A DNA stretch of 64,000 nt from Noviluteimonas lactosilytica (GCF_020866925.1 NZ_JAJGAK010000002.1:372001-436000); one strand, 5' to 3'. Positions 44,315 through 56,165 are shown, numbered from the stretch's first letter. Translations and numbers: made by a program. The notes: generated by a model from the letters alone, not told the origin.

Positions 44315-45340
44315 ATGTTCGAGGGTCTCATCGACCAGGTCGCCGGCCGCTTCGGCATCGGCGCCGACAAGGTCCGCCAGCTGCTCGCGTTGCTGACCGG
44401 CCTGATGTTCAACCAGTCCGGCGGATTCGCCGGTTTCCTCGACCGCTTCCGCCAGCAGGGCATGGGCGACATGGTCCAGTCCTGGGTCGGCGGCGGGCCG
44501 AACCAGCCCATTGCCCCGGGCCAGGTCGAAAACGTGCTCGGTGCTTCGGCCATCGGCGACATGGCCGGCAAGCTCGGCCTGGATCGCGGCACCGTGTCCG
44601 GCGCGCTCAGCGGCCTGTTGCCCAATGTCGTGAACGGCCTGACCGAGGGCGGCAAGATGCCGACCTCGATCCCGGCGAGCCTCGCAGGCCTCCTCGGCGG
44701 CGGTGCAGCGGCGGTCAGTGGCGGCGCGCGCGCCGCGGCGGCCGCGGGAGGCGACGTGGTGCGCGCCGCGGGCGGCGGCATGAGCCGCTGGTTGCCGTGG
44801 ATCGCGATCATCGCGCTCGCGCTGATCGCCTTCCTCGCCTTCCGCAGTTGCAAGCGCGAAACCGCGCCGGTCGCCTCCGTGTCCACGCCATCCACCGTCG
44901 CTGCGCCGGCGATCACCCCGCCGGTCATCGACCTGCCCGACGCGGGCGCGGCGCTCGACGCACTCGTCGGCCGCACCTTCAACGCAGACGAGCTGGTGAA
45001 GGCGCTGAACCTGATGACGATCCACTTCGAGACCGACAGCGCGACGATCTCCGCCGACAGCATGGCGATCCTCACGAAGGCGGCCAGCGTCATCAAGGCC
45101 GCACCGGCCGGCACGCGGATCGAAGTCGGCGGCCACACCGACAACACCGGCGATGCCGCGGCCAACCTCACGCTCTCGCGCGATCGCGCGGCCGCCGTGG
45201 TGACGCAGCTGGTGAAGGACGGCGTCGACCCGGGCAACCTCACCAGCCAGGGCTACGGCCAGGACAAGCCGGTGGCCGACAACAACACCGAGGAAGGGCG
45301 GGCGAAGAACCGCCGCATGGAGTTCACGGTCCTGCGTTGA
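44315..45340 (+). CDS. YidB/DUF937-like and OmpA-like hybrid membrane protein
   Basis: A 341-residue protein in three parts. Residues 1-150 resemble YidB/DUF937 proteins (IGADKVRQLLALLTGLMFNQ, LGLDRGTVSGALSGLLPNVV). A membrane helix lies near 162-180 (WLPWIAIIALALIAFLAF). Residues 225-341 form an OmpA C-like peptidoglycan-binding domain (IHFETDSATISADSM, RIEVGGHTDNTGDAAANLTL, SRDRAAAVVTQL, NRRMEFTVL). The likely topology is inner-membrane anchored with the OmpA domain in the periplasm, tethering to the cell wall. Function unknown. Confidence 0.8.
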   Translation: MFEGLIDQVAGRFGIGADKVRQLLALLTGLMFNQSGGFAGFLDRFRQQGMGDMVQSWVGGGPNQPIAPGQVENVLGASAIGDMAGKLGLDRGTVSGALSGLLPNVVNGLTEGGKMPTSIPASLAGLLGGGAAAVSGGARAAAAAGGDVVRAAGGGMSRWLPWIAIIALALIAFLAFRSCKRETAPVASVSTPSTVAAPAITPPVIDLPDAGAALDALVGRTFNADELVKALNLMTIHFETDSATISADSMAILTKAASVIKAAPAGTRIEVGGHTDNTGDAAANLTLSRDRAAAVVTQLVKDGVDPGNLTSQGYGQDKPVADNNTEEGRAKNRRMEFTVLR

Positions 45341-45488
45341 TCGAGCTGCGCGGCCCGTTCAGGAGCCTGAGTCGCAACCTGTGCGCCGACGCGCGCACAG
45401 GTTTGCGCATCGGCGATTTGCCCCCACCTAGTTGGCTCGATACGCTCCCCTGTTCGGCCACGGCTCTCCTGCACGGACCCCACTTTCG

Positions 45489-48463
<2,975 letters not shown>

Positions 48464-48467
<4 letters not shown>

Positions 48468-48874
48468 GCGCCGGGACGCCGCGCACGCCGTTGTTCACCA
48501 TGCCGCTGATGCTGCGCTGGCGCGACCTCGATGCGTTCAACCACGTCAACAACTCGAACTTCCTGACCTACCTGGAAGAAGCGCGCATCCGCTGGTTCGC
48601 ATCGCTCGACAGCGAATGGGTCAACGACACGATGATGCCGCTGCTCGCCGCGGTGCAGATCAACTACAAGCTGCCGATCCCGTACCCGTCGGACGTCGTC
48701 GTCGAGTTGTACGGCGACAAGGTCGGCAACACGAGTTGCACGGTCGGTCATCGCATCGCATCGGCGGACGGCGCGACGCTGTACGCCGACGGGCACGTGG
48801 TCATGGTGTGGATCGATCCGCGCAGCGGGCGTCCCATCCCGCTGCCGGAGTCGATTCGCGCGATGGCGTCGTGA
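48464..48874 (+). CDS. Hotdog-fold acyl-CoA thioesterase (4HBT type)
   Basis: A 136-residue protein: [20 protein letters not shown] and LEEARIRWF are the catalytic-helix motif of YbgC/4-hydroxybenzoyl-CoA-type thioesterases (Asp in [11 protein letters not shown]). [20 protein letters not shown] and [12 protein letters not shown] complete the hotdog sheet. It hydrolyses acyl-CoA thioesters, substrate undefined. The ATG overlaps the uvrA stop, indicating coupling. It ends one base from the convergent subtilase-like gene with no terminator between. Confidence 0.88.
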
Positions 48875-48875
48875 G

Positions 48876-50858
48876 TCAGGGCGCGGTGAAGTAGAACGAC
48901 TGCAAGGGATGCCTCCCCGCGTCCTGGCACTGATACGACACCATGCGCCAGGGGTTCGGAAGCAGCGTCATGCACAGGGTGGTGTTCATCCTGCTGTAGA
49001 AGCGGCCCCATCCGTCGACACCCCATCGCTGGTGCACCGCTCCCGTGCACGTGGCGGCAACGATGTGCGCTTCCAGCGCAGGGTTGCCGTCCTTGATCTC
49101 GACGCAGAAGGCCTTGGCGTCGCCAACGTGGAGGCGCTCGTTCCCCAGGACGAATCGCTGGTTCTGACCGTCGTGGCACCCGTGCGTGATCAGGCGATGC
49201 CCTGCGCCGACGCCGCCTTCGACATCGAGGCAAAGTTGGTTCCTGTCGGATTGAATGCGCACCGGCAGGCCTGCGATGGGCACGCCCGCTTCATCCACCA
49301 GCGGCATCGCACGCAACTCGAACGACCACCCATCGTCGGCCAGCAGGCGGTTCTCGCCTGGCGCCGTCGCGGAATCGAAGCCGAGGTACGCGACAGTCGC
49401 GCGCAATTGCTTGAGCCCGGCTTGCGTAAACGTCGCGCCGTCGCGTGATGCGTCGACCGGCTCGTGGAGGAACCACGCAGCCTGCCCGTTCGCGATCAGT
49501 GCATCCGCATTCGCGAGCCCGCACCACGTGGTATCGGCGCTCTGCGCGAACATGTGCAGCGAAGCCGTAGTCGCGTTGCCGCCGTTGCTGCGAATGAGGC
49601 ACTTGTCGTTCACGCGACTGCGGATGATGTAAGCGGACAGCCCGTCGCTCGACGTGACCGATTGCAGCTTCCACACGGCTTGCTTGTTGTCGTACAGCGT
49701 CTTCGTGTTGCCGAGCCCGCAGGTTTCCGGACCGCCGGTGCCGCCCCAGCGATGGTAGCTCGGTCGTTCCGCGAGCCCGTTGTTGCCGACGATCAGACAT
49801 CCGTTCATGCCTGACGGCACGATGAGGTAGTCACCGCGCAACTTGGGGCGCGAGAGTTGCGTCACGTAGTCGAGCGCCGTGGGCGCGTGCGCGATGCCGG
49901 CGCCGATGGGGCGATCAGGCGTCGCGGGGAATGGCCTCGACGTCGTTTTCAGCATCGCTTCGAGGTGGCGCGGCGTCAGCGGGATCGTCGCGGCCGACTG
50001 GACCAGGGCCGCGATGCCCGACGCCATCGCCGCGGCATGGGCCGATCCTTCTTCGTAAGCGAGCACTCGGTCGTCCACGCTCGGCCACCAGACCTGGCCC
50101 GGCGCGGCGAGGTCGACTGCCACGCCATGATTCGAGAAGACGTTGCGCCGGCCCTGCGAATCGACGCCCGCGATCGCGATCGTATTGGCGCAGTTCGCTG
50201 GCTCGACGCCACCTGCATCCGCGCCCTCGTCGCCTGCGGACACGACGACGGCAACGCCTCGACCAACGGCGAGGTCGATCGCCGATTGCACGGCCGGCGT
50301 GCACGACCATCGATTGCCCAGGCTGATGTTGACGACCTCCACGGGGTTGGCATTGACCGGCGCGGTGTCGACCTTTTCGCCGATCGCCCAGCGGATCGCG
50401 CGACCGATGTCGTCGGACTGCGCGTCGCCGCCGCATCCTGGCGCCACGCGGATCGGCACGATGCGCGCGTGCGGCGCAACGCCCGCGATGCCACGCGCGT
50501 TGTTGGTGATCGCGGCGATCGTGCCCGCCACGCGCGTGCCCGACGTCGATGCGCACGACGGCACGCGGGCATCCGCATCGTCGTCGACGAAGTCGTAACC
50601 CGGCAGCAGCGCCGCATCGAGGTCGGGATGCGGCGCCATGCCCGCATCGATGACCGCGACATGCACGCCCGCCCCCTGCGACGTCGCCCACGCAAGGTTC
50701 GCGCCGATGCCTTGCGGCCCGAACAGATGCTGCTGGTTCGGATAGAACGGATCGTTGGGGGACGTGGCGTGCGCGACCGATGACAGCGACGCACCGGCAC
50801 ACGAGGCGACCAGGACGGCTGCGTGCAGCGGACGCAGCATCGGAGTGAACGAAATCAT
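48876..50858 (-). CDS. Exported subtilase-fold protein with dead active site and lectin-like C-terminus
   Basis: A 660-residue protein with a signal peptide (PLHAAVLVASCAGASLSSVA, cleavage near AHA). Residues 45-340 follow the S8 subtilase fold: HVAVIDAGM keeps the catalytic Asp (D71). The His motif HGTxVAG reads SGTRVAG (Ser at 106), the oxyanion Asn in AGNxG reads AGDEG (D210), and GTSMAAP reads GSAHAAA (Ala at 273). Three of four catalytic positions are lost. Residues 345-660 contain beta-trefoil ricin-like repeats (VRIQSDRNQLCLDVEGG, HQRWGVDGWGRFYSRMNTTL). Probably a secreted binding protein. Ribosome site AGAGAG upstream of ATG at 50858. Confidence 0.85.
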   Translation of the reverse strand: MISFTPMLRPLHAAVLVASCAGASLSSVAHATSPNDPFYPNQQHLFGPQGIGANLAWATSQGAGVHVAVIDAGMAPHPDLDAALLPGYDFVDDDADARVPSCASTSGTRVAGTIAAITNNARGIAGVAPHARIVPIRVAPGCGGDAQSDDIGRAIRWAIGEKVDTAPVNANPVEVVNISLGNRWSCTPAVQSAIDLAVGRGVAVVVSAGDEGADAGGVEPANCANTIAIAGVDSQGRRNVFSNHGVAVDLAAPGQVWWPSVDDRVLAYEEGSAHAAAMASGIAALVQSAATIPLTPRHLEAMLKTTSRPFPATPDRPIGAGIAHAPTALDYVTQLSRPKLRGDYLIVPSGMNGCLIVGNNGLAERPSYHRWGGTGGPETCGLGNTKTLYDNKQAVWKLQSVTSSDGLSAYIIRSRVNDKCLIRSNGGNATTASLHMFAQSADTTWCGLANADALIANGQAAWFLHEPVDASRDGATFTQAGLKQLRATVAYLGFDSATAPGENRLLADDGWSFELRAMPLVDEAGVPIAGLPVRIQSDRNQLCLDVEGGVGAGHRLITHGCHDGQNQRFVLGNERLHVGDAKAFCVEIKDGNPALEAHIVAATCTGAVHQRWGVDGWGRFYSRMNTTLCMTLLPNPWRMVSYQCQDAGRHPLQSFYFTAP

Positions 50859-50973
50859 CGGCAGGGCTCTCTCTGTGGAAGTCCTGCCACAGTCGGCGCA
50901 CACGATCGCACCGACATCTCCCGCACTTCCCGGATCTGCGCGGATCGCTCTCGCGATCGCGCTTACGCTTCGA

Positions 50974-51438
50974 TCAGCCGCCGGGCGCGCGCACGATGAA
51001 CGTGCCGCGCACGTTGCGGCCGTCCTGCAACGCAAAGTCGATCGTCACCTTGTCGCCCGCCTTCAGCGGCGACACCGGATCCATCAGCATCATGTGCAGG
51101 TCGCCGGGCTCGAACTCGGCGTTGCCGTTCGCCGCGATCGAAAGCGTCGGCACCGCGCGCATCCGGCTCACGCCGTCGACGAGCTTGGTCTCGTGCAGTT
51201 CGACGCTGCCGTACGCCGCGCTCTTCGCACCGGTGATCGTGGCCGGTGCATCGCACGTGTTGTCGATGCGACCGAAGCCGCCATGCATCGGCATGCCGCC
51301 GGGCACGAGGCGGATCCAGCCGTCGCGCACGACGGGAACACACGCGCCCTTCCCTGCGGGTTCCTTCGCGCACGCGGGCGTGGCGACGGCGGCGACGACG
51401 ATGGCGAACGAAGCAAGCGTGCGGCGGAATGCGTCCAT
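50974..51438 (-). CDS. Periplasmic PCu(A)C copper chaperone
   Basis: A 154-residue protein with a signal peptide (RRTLASFAIVVAAVATPACA). The family copper site H-(x)n-M-(x)n-HxM is visible: ELHETKLVDGVSRMRAVPTL and later FEPGDLHMMLM. Such chaperones deliver Cu(I) to the CuA site of cytochrome oxidase or to other copper proteins. A Cys at about 33 and another in NTCDAP may form a disulfide. It is monocistronic and divergent from the crotonase-fold gene by 40 bp. Confidence 0.9.
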   Translation of the reverse strand: MDAFRRTLASFAIVVAAVATPACAKEPAGKGACVPVVRDGWIRLVPGGMPMHGGFGRIDNTCDAPATITGAKSAAYGSVELHETKLVDGVSRMRAVPTLSIAANGNAEFEPGDLHMMLMDPVSPLKAGDKVTIDFALQDGRNVRGTFIVRAPGG

Positions 51439-51478
51439 GCGCCTATGATACCGCTTCCTCCGCCACGGACTCGCCCGC

Positions 51479-52234
51479 ATGCTCGTCGAACGCATCCCGC
51501 ACGGCCCCATCGTCGAACTCAAGCTCGCGCGCGCACCGGTCAACGCGCTGAATCCCGACCTGTGCAACAACCTGCGGACCGCGCTCGCCGAAGCGATCGA
51601 CGGCGGCGCGCAGGGCATCGTGTTGTCGGGCGGCCCGAAGGTGTTCTCCGCGGGCCTGGATGTTCCGTTCCTGTTGTCGCTCGGCGAGGATCGCGCGGCG
51701 CTGATGTCGGCGTGGTCGGCGTTCTTCGACGCCGCGCGTGCGCTCGCCGAATCGCCGGTGCCGGTCGCCGCCGCGCTCGCGGGCCATGCGCCCGCCGGCG
51801 GCTGCGTGCTCGCGTTGTGCTGCGACTATCGCGTCATGGCCGAAGGGCCTTTCAGCCTCGGCCTCAACGAAACGCAGGTGGGCCTCGTCGCGCCCGAAGG
51901 CGTGCAAACGCTGATGCGTCGCATCGTCGGGCCGCATCGCGCGGAGCGGTTGCTCGTCGGCGGCCAGATGATCGACAGCGCGACGGCGCATGCGATCGGC
52001 CTGGTCGACGAACTCACGAACATCGACGACGTCGCGACGCGTGCGCGCGTGTGGCTCGAAGGCCTCATCGCGTTGCCGCGCGAACCGATGCTGCGCACGC
52101 GCGCGATCTCGCGCGCCGATGTCGTCGCGGCGATGCAGCCGGAGAACATCCGGCTGGAACGTTTCGTCGATGCGTGGGCTGCGCCGGATACGCAGAAGGG
52201 GTTGCGCGCGTTGATGGCGCGACTCGGCAAGTAA
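51479..52234 (+). CDS. Enoyl-CoA hydratase/isomerase family protein (crotonase fold)
   Basis: A 251-residue protein. Crotonase blocks: ARAPVNALNPDLCNNLRTAL, GPKVFSAGLDVPFLL, AALAGHAPAGGCVLALCCDY (oxyanion-hole glycines) and FSLGLNETQVGLVAPEGV. The AGLD and NETQVGL segments resemble delta3-delta2-enoyl-CoA isomerases more than hydratases, since only one Glu is placed for catalysis. Likely fatty-acid beta-oxidation or side-chain degradation. Substrate unknown. It converges with the sulfurtransferase gene. Confidence 0.85.
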   Translation: MLVERIPHGPIVELKLARAPVNALNPDLCNNLRTALAEAIDGGAQGIVLSGGPKVFSAGLDVPFLLSLGEDRAALMSAWSAFFDAARALAESPVPVAAALAGHAPAGGCVLALCCDYRVMAEGPFSLGLNETQVGLVAPEGVQTLMRRIVGPHRAERLLVGGQMIDSATAHAIGLVDELTNIDDVATRARVWLEGLIALPREPMLRTRAISRADVVAAMQPENIRLERFVDAWAAPDTQKGLRALMARLGK

Positions 52235-52271
52235 CGCGAAGGACGCTCGCCCCGCCTTCGGGGGAATTCGG

Positions 52272-53120
52272 TCAGTCGGCGCCCGTCGCGATCGGTCGCG
52301 ACGGATCGGAAATCCAGCCGCTCCACGAACCGGTGAATAGGCGCGCGCCGCGCAGGCCCGCGCGTTCCATCGCCAACAGGTGATGGCACGCGGTGACGCC
52401 CGAGCCGCACATCACCATCGCGCGATCGGGCGGCGTGCCGTCGAGCAATGCGCGGAATTCGTCGGCGAGTTGCGACGGCGATTTGAACTTGCCGTCGACG
52501 AGGTTCGTGGCGAACGGGCGATTGATCGCACCGGGCACGTGGCCGGCGACGCGGTCGAGCATTTCGTTCTCGCCGCGGAAGCGATCCGCCGCGCGCGCAT
52601 CGATCAGCGCGTCGCCGGCGTCGAGGCGTTCGCGCACCTGGTCCGCATCGAGCAGGCGCGACTCGTCGAACTTGCCGTGGTAGCGCGTGGTGATCGGCTT
52701 GCGCGTCGCGGTGTCGACGGGCAAACCGAGCGCGGTCCATCGGTTCCACCCGCCGTCGAGCACCGCGACCTTCTCGTGGCCGAGCATGCGCATCAGGAAC
52801 CAGAAGCGCGCCGCGTGCGCGCCGTCGCCATCGTCGTACACGATCACCTGGTCGTCGGGCCCGATGCCCCATTCGCCGAGCTTCTGCGTGAACGTCGCCG
52901 CATCCGGCCACGGGTGGCGGCCCGCGCCGGTGCGCTTCATGTCGGAGAGGTCGCGATCCAGGTGCGCGTACACCGCGCCCGGGATGTGGCCGACGAGGAA
53001 GGCGCTTTCGCCGGCGCCCGGATTGACGATCGTGAAGCGGGCATCGACGACCTTCAGGTCGGGCCTGCCCAGCGCGATCGAGAGGGTCTCCGCCTGCACG
53101 AGGGTGTTCCAGCCGGCCAT
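52272..53120 (-). CDS. sseA: 3-mercaptopyruvate/thiosulfate sulfurtransferase (double rhodanese)
   Basis: A 282-residue tandem rhodanese. The first, non-catalytic domain holds LKVVDARFTIVNPGAGESAF and GHIPGAVYAHLDRDLSDM. The second holds the active loop MCGSGVTACHHL, whose CGSGVTA sequence is typical of 3-mercaptopyruvate sulfurtransferases. It transfers sulfane sulfur to cyanide or thiols. The symbol follows the SseA family and is tentative. It is on the minus strand just downstream of the Nudix gene. Confidence 0.88.
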   Translation of the reverse strand: MAGWNTLVQAETLSIALGRPDLKVVDARFTIVNPGAGESAFLVGHIPGAVYAHLDRDLSDMKRTGAGRHPWPDAATFTQKLGEWGIGPDDQVIVYDDGDGAHAARFWFLMRMLGHEKVAVLDGGWNRWTALGLPVDTATRKPITTRYHGKFDESRLLDADQVRERLDAGDALIDARAADRFRGENEMLDRVAGHVPGAINRPFATNLVDGKFKSPSQLADEFRALLDGTPPDRAMVMCGSGVTACHHLLAMERAGLRGARLFTGSWSGWISDPSRPIATGAD

Positions 53121-53155
53121 CCTGTCCTCCGAGTCGGGCCTGGGGCCCGAGTGTC

Positions 53156-53809
53156 CTATGGTGTGCCGCTCGCGGCGGCGATGCGTTCGCGCAGGTTGTA
53201 CAGGATCGACGCGGTCGCGCCCCAGATCCGCTGTCGCGGGTTACCCCTATCCACGAATTCCAGCACGGTGCGCGGCCGCCCGCCGGGGATCGGGCGCCCG
53301 AGGATGGTGTCGACCTGCGATGCGTTGAGGTTTGCCGGGTCGAGGAGGTAGGCGAGCGGAACCTCGAAGACTTCCGCCACTTCGCCCGGATCGGGCTGCG
53401 GCACGAACTCCGGGTCGACCATCGCCACCAGCGGCAACACGCGGAAGCCGGTGATCGTGCACAACGGATCGAGGAAGCCGATCGGCGCGGCCTGCGATGC
53501 GACCAGGCCGATCTCCTCGTGGCTTTCGCGCAGCGCGGCATCGATCGCGTCGCGGTCGCCCGGTTCGACGCGACCGCCGGGGAAACTCACCTGGCCCGCG
53601 TGATGGCGCAGCGCATCGGTGCGCCGCGTGAGCAACACCTGCCAGCCCTCGACTCGCGTGACGAGACCGACCAGCACCGCGGCTTCGCGCAACGGTGCAT
53701 CGGGCAACAGGCCATCGAGGTCGGCGTGGTTCCAGCCGGGCCCGGTCGGCGGCGCATCCACCGGATGCAGCACCGCGCGCAGGTGCATCAGGTCGACGCC
53801 GCCGGTCAT
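53156..53809 (-). CDS. Nudix hydrolase, likely CoA pyrophosphatase (NudL type)
   Basis: A 217-residue protein. The Nudix box runs GGRVEPGDRDAIDAALRESH then EEIGL, with the expected GxxEx..REExxEExG spacing. The preceding LTRRTDALRHHAGQVSFPGG segment is a hallmark of the UPF0035/NudL group, which splits coenzyme A. The C-terminal GATASILYNLRERI closes the fold. It overlaps the next gene by four bases and lies in an operon-like minus-strand run. Confidence 0.9.
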   Translation of the reverse strand: MTGGVDLMHLRAVLHPVDAPPTGPGWNHADLDGLLPDAPLREAAVLVGLVTRVEGWQVLLTRRTDALRHHAGQVSFPGGRVEPGDRDAIDAALRESHEEIGLVASQAAPIGFLDPLCTITGFRVLPLVAMVDPEFVPQPDPGEVAEVFEVPLAYLLDPANLNASQVDTILGRPIPGGRPRTVLEFVDRGNPRQRIWGATASILYNLRERIAAASGTP

Positions 53810-54000
53810 TGTTCGGCGAGCGACTCACGCATCGGCAGCACGACTTCCATCATGCGCAGGCGTTCGTCGTCGCTCATCTGGCCCCAGCGCGCGATCTCCG
53901 CGGTCGTGCGGCGACAACCAAGGCAAAGCACGCCTTGTTCGTCGAGCCGGCACACACCGACGCAGGGAGAGAGGACGGGGCGGAACGTGGGGGAATACAT
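53806..54000 (-). CDS. DUF1289 Cys-rich protein
   Basis: A 64-residue protein: SPCVGVCRLDEQGVLCLGCR, RTTAEIARWGQMSDDERLRM. The four-cysteine CxxxC...CxGC pattern and RTxxEIxxWxxMsxxER motif match DUF1289 proteins, which probably bind zinc or iron and have no settled function. It lies upstream of the Nudix gene with a four-base overlap (ATGA), so the two are coupled, as is often seen in proteobacteria. Confidence 0.88.
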   Translation of the reverse strand: MYSPTFRPVLSPCVGVCRLDEQGVLCLGCRRTTAEIARWGQMSDDERLRMMEVVLPMRESLAEQ

Positions 54001-54031
54001 CGGTGTGGAGTCTTGCAGGAATGCGTGCGCC

Positions 54032-54066
54032 GAAAAAGAGAACGCCGGCGCGGGGCCGGCGTTCTC
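54032..54066 (-). terminator. Terminator of the FKBP-like gene
   Basis: A perfect 12-bp stem (54038-54049 with 54055-54066) followed on the minus strand by TTTTTCGG. It lies 33 bp past the FKBP-like stop and before the DUF1289 start. Confidence 0.93.
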
Positions 54067-54098
54067 GATGTTGCGTGATCGCGATGGGTGGATCGCGA

Positions 54099-54794
54099 TT
54101 ACTTGACGTTGACGAGCTTGACGTCGAACACGACCGCGACATTCGGCGGGAACGGGCTGCGCGGATCGGCGCCGAAACCCTGGTCCGGCGGGAGCACGAT
54201 CTCCCACTTCGAACCGGCCGGCATCTGCTGCAGCGCTTCGCGCATGCCGCGCATCTCGACTTCGCTCATCTTGATGCCCGTCAGCTTCTCGGCGGCCGGG
54301 GCCGTGGCGGGACGCTGGTTCAGGCCGAACGGACCGGCGACTTCGAGGTCGACGGTGCTGGCGGTGGTGGGCTTGGCGCCCGAGCCCGCTTCGATGACGC
54401 GGTACTGCACGCCGCTCGGCAGGGTCTTCACGCCGGCCTTGGCCTTGTTGGCGGCCAGGAACTGGTCGGACTTCGCCTTGTTGTCGGTCGAAAGCTTGTC
54501 GAAGTCAGACTTGGCCTTGTCCATCTTGGCCTTCTGGCGCTTCTGCATGGCTTCGACGGCCGGGGCCAGGTCCTTCTCGGCGACGGTCGGCGGCTTCTTG
54601 GCGTAGGCGTCCTGCAGGGCCTTGTAGACCACCGCGAGGTCGACCTGCTCGCCGCTCGCAGCGAGATCGCTGCCGAAGCGGTAGCCGAAGTAGTAACTGA
54701 GCTTGCCCTTCTCGCTCGTGGTGTCCTGGGCGTGGGCGAAACCCATCGCCAGGGTCAGGGCCGCGACGGACGCGGCAAGCAGACGCAACTTCAT
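54099..54794 (-). CDS. Exported FkpA/Mip-like protein with degenerate FKBP domain
   Basis: A 231-residue periplasmic protein. Signal peptide MKLRLLAASVAALTLAMGFA. The helical dimerisation domain (LSYYFGYRFGSDLAASGEQV, ALQDAYAKKPPTVAEKDLAP) resembles FkpA and Mip. The FKBP domain starts normally (LPSGVQYRVIEAGSGAKP) and ends normally (PPNVAVVFDVKLV), but the VHYTGxLxDGxxFDSS pocket strand is replaced (VDLEVAGPFGLNQ), the pocket Trp reads Met (MRGMREAL), and AYGER reads GFGAD. Prolyl-isomerase activity is therefore doubtful; chaperone function could remain. The ATG at 54794 gives the correct signal peptide. Confidence 0.85.
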   Translation of the reverse strand: MKLRLLAASVAALTLAMGFAHAQDTTSEKGKLSYYFGYRFGSDLAASGEQVDLAVVYKALQDAYAKKPPTVAEKDLAPAVEAMQKRQKAKMDKAKSDFDKLSTDNKAKSDQFLAANKAKAGVKTLPSGVQYRVIEAGSGAKPTTASTVDLEVAGPFGLNQRPATAPAAEKLTGIKMSEVEMRGMREALQQMPAGSKWEIVLPPDQGFGADPRSPFPPNVAVVFDVKLVNVK

Positions 54795-54996
54795 TCGGAA
54801 CACACCTCTTGGAATGGGATTGCCCGACCGTCTGTCCCGGAAGGGCGCGCTAGGATAACGGCGGGGGCGCTGAATCGCCACTGACGACCGCAGCCCTCCG
54901 ACCGCGCTTCGCCAGCGAAGTTCCAACCCCCCGACGAGCGCCTCCTACAGCCGGTTACGCACTGCCGGTTTCGCCCCCATACAGAGCCCGAATAGC

Positions 54997-55779
54997 ATGT
55001 CAGACCCCGTCCTGCTCACCGCCGATCGCGGCGCCGTGCGCGTGATCACCGTCAATCGCCCCGACAAGCTGAACGCCTTGAACGCGGCCACGCTCGATGC
55101 GTTGCATGCAGCCTTCCGAGAAGCGGCCGCAGACCCCGCCGTGCGCGTGGTCGTGCTCACCGGCAGCGGCCCCAAGGCGTTCGTCGCCGGCGCCGACATC
55201 GCCGAGATGAACGGGCTCACGCCCGTCGAAGGCCGCGACTTCTCGCAGCGCGGCACGCGCATGATGCGCTTCGTCGAAACGATGCCGAAGCCCGTGATCG
55301 CGATGGTCAACGGCTTCGCGCTCGGCGGCGGTCTCGAACTCGCGATGTGCTGCCACCTGCGCATCGCCTCCGACACCGCGAAGGTCGGCCAGCCCGAGAT
55401 CAACCTCGGCCTGATCCCCGGCTTCGGCGGCACGCAGCGCCTGCTGCGCCTCGCCGGTCGCGCGGCGACGCTCGAACTCTGCCTCGCCGGCGCGCCGATC
55501 GACGCCGCACGCGCGATGCAGCTGGGCATCGTCAATCGCGTCGTGCCCGCCGCCGAACTCGAAGCGCAGACGATGGCGCTCGCGGAACAACTCGCCAACG
55601 CCGCCCCGCTCGCACTGCGCGGCATCCTCGACTGCATCAACGTTGGCGGCGAGTGCGGCATCGAGGAAGGCCTGGAATACGAGAGCGCGCAGTTCGGCCT
55701 GATGTTCTCCACGCAGGACATGCGCGAAGGCACGACCGCGTTCCTCGAACGCCGCAAGCCGTCGTTCGCCGGAAAGTGA
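54997..55779 (+). CDS. Enoyl-CoA hydratase (crotonase family)
   Basis: A 260-residue protein. VNRPDKLNALNAATLDALHA, GPKAFVAGADIAEMNGL, VNGFALGGGLELAMCCHLRI and PEINLGLIPGFGGTQRL are canonical, including both catalytic glutamates (GGGLE and PE). It hydrates trans-2-enoyl-CoA in beta-oxidation or related routes. Its stop overlaps the ATG of the next gene, and an nth gene follows, so it forms a three-gene plus-strand group. Divergent from the FKBP-like gene. Confidence 0.93.
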   Translation: MSDPVLLTADRGAVRVITVNRPDKLNALNAATLDALHAAFREAAADPAVRVVVLTGSGPKAFVAGADIAEMNGLTPVEGRDFSQRGTRMMRFVETMPKPVIAMVNGFALGGGLELAMCCHLRIASDTAKVGQPEINLGLIPGFGGTQRLLRLAGRAATLELCLAGAPIDAARAMQLGIVNRVVPAAELEAQTMALAEQLANAAPLALRGILDCINVGGECGIEEGLEYESAQFGLMFSTQDMREGTTAFLERRKPSFAGK

Positions 55780-56162
55780 TGATGCAAGCGGGGACGCAAC
55801 CCTGCCCCGCCTGTGCGTGCGCGTCGCCGGAAGGCGACGCCGCGCATCGCATCAACGCGGCGTTGCGCGACGACGACCTCGATCGCGCGATCGACCTCGG
55901 CCTGCTCGACGACATCGCGTGCAGCACATGCGCACCCGCTTGCCGCGAAGCGCTCGCACACGCGCGCGACGACCGACGCCGCGCCCTGGCCGCGCGCGAG
56001 CGCCATCGCGATCGCGCGCTGCGCCTCGCACGCCTGCAACGCGAGCGCGATGCGAAGCGCGCCCCCGTGCAGGCGCCGACCGGCGCGCCCGCGCTTCCGC
56101 CCGCCGCGGCCGCCGCGCTCGAACGCGCGAAGGCGCGCGCCGCGCAACGCAAGCCGGAGTAG
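55779..56162 (+). CDS. Small Cys- and Arg-rich hypothetical protein
   Basis: A 127-residue protein starting MMQAGTQPCPACACASPEGD. Cysteines cluster in CPACAC and CSTCAPAC, so it may bind metal. The rest is Ala/Arg-rich helix (ALRLARLQRERDAK, AAAALERAKARAAQR). The ATGATG start overlaps the enoyl-CoA hydratase stop, and nth follows after three bases. This tight packing supports it as a real gene. Similar small Cys-rich proteins often precede nth in Xanthomonads (from memory). Function unknown. Confidence 0.7.
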   Translation: MMQAGTQPCPACACASPEGDAAHRINAALRDDDLDRAIDLGLLDDIACSTCAPACREALAHARDDRRRALAARERHRDRALRLARLQRERDAKRAPVQAPTGAPALPPAAAAALERAKARAAQRKPE

Positions 56163-56165
56163 CGC

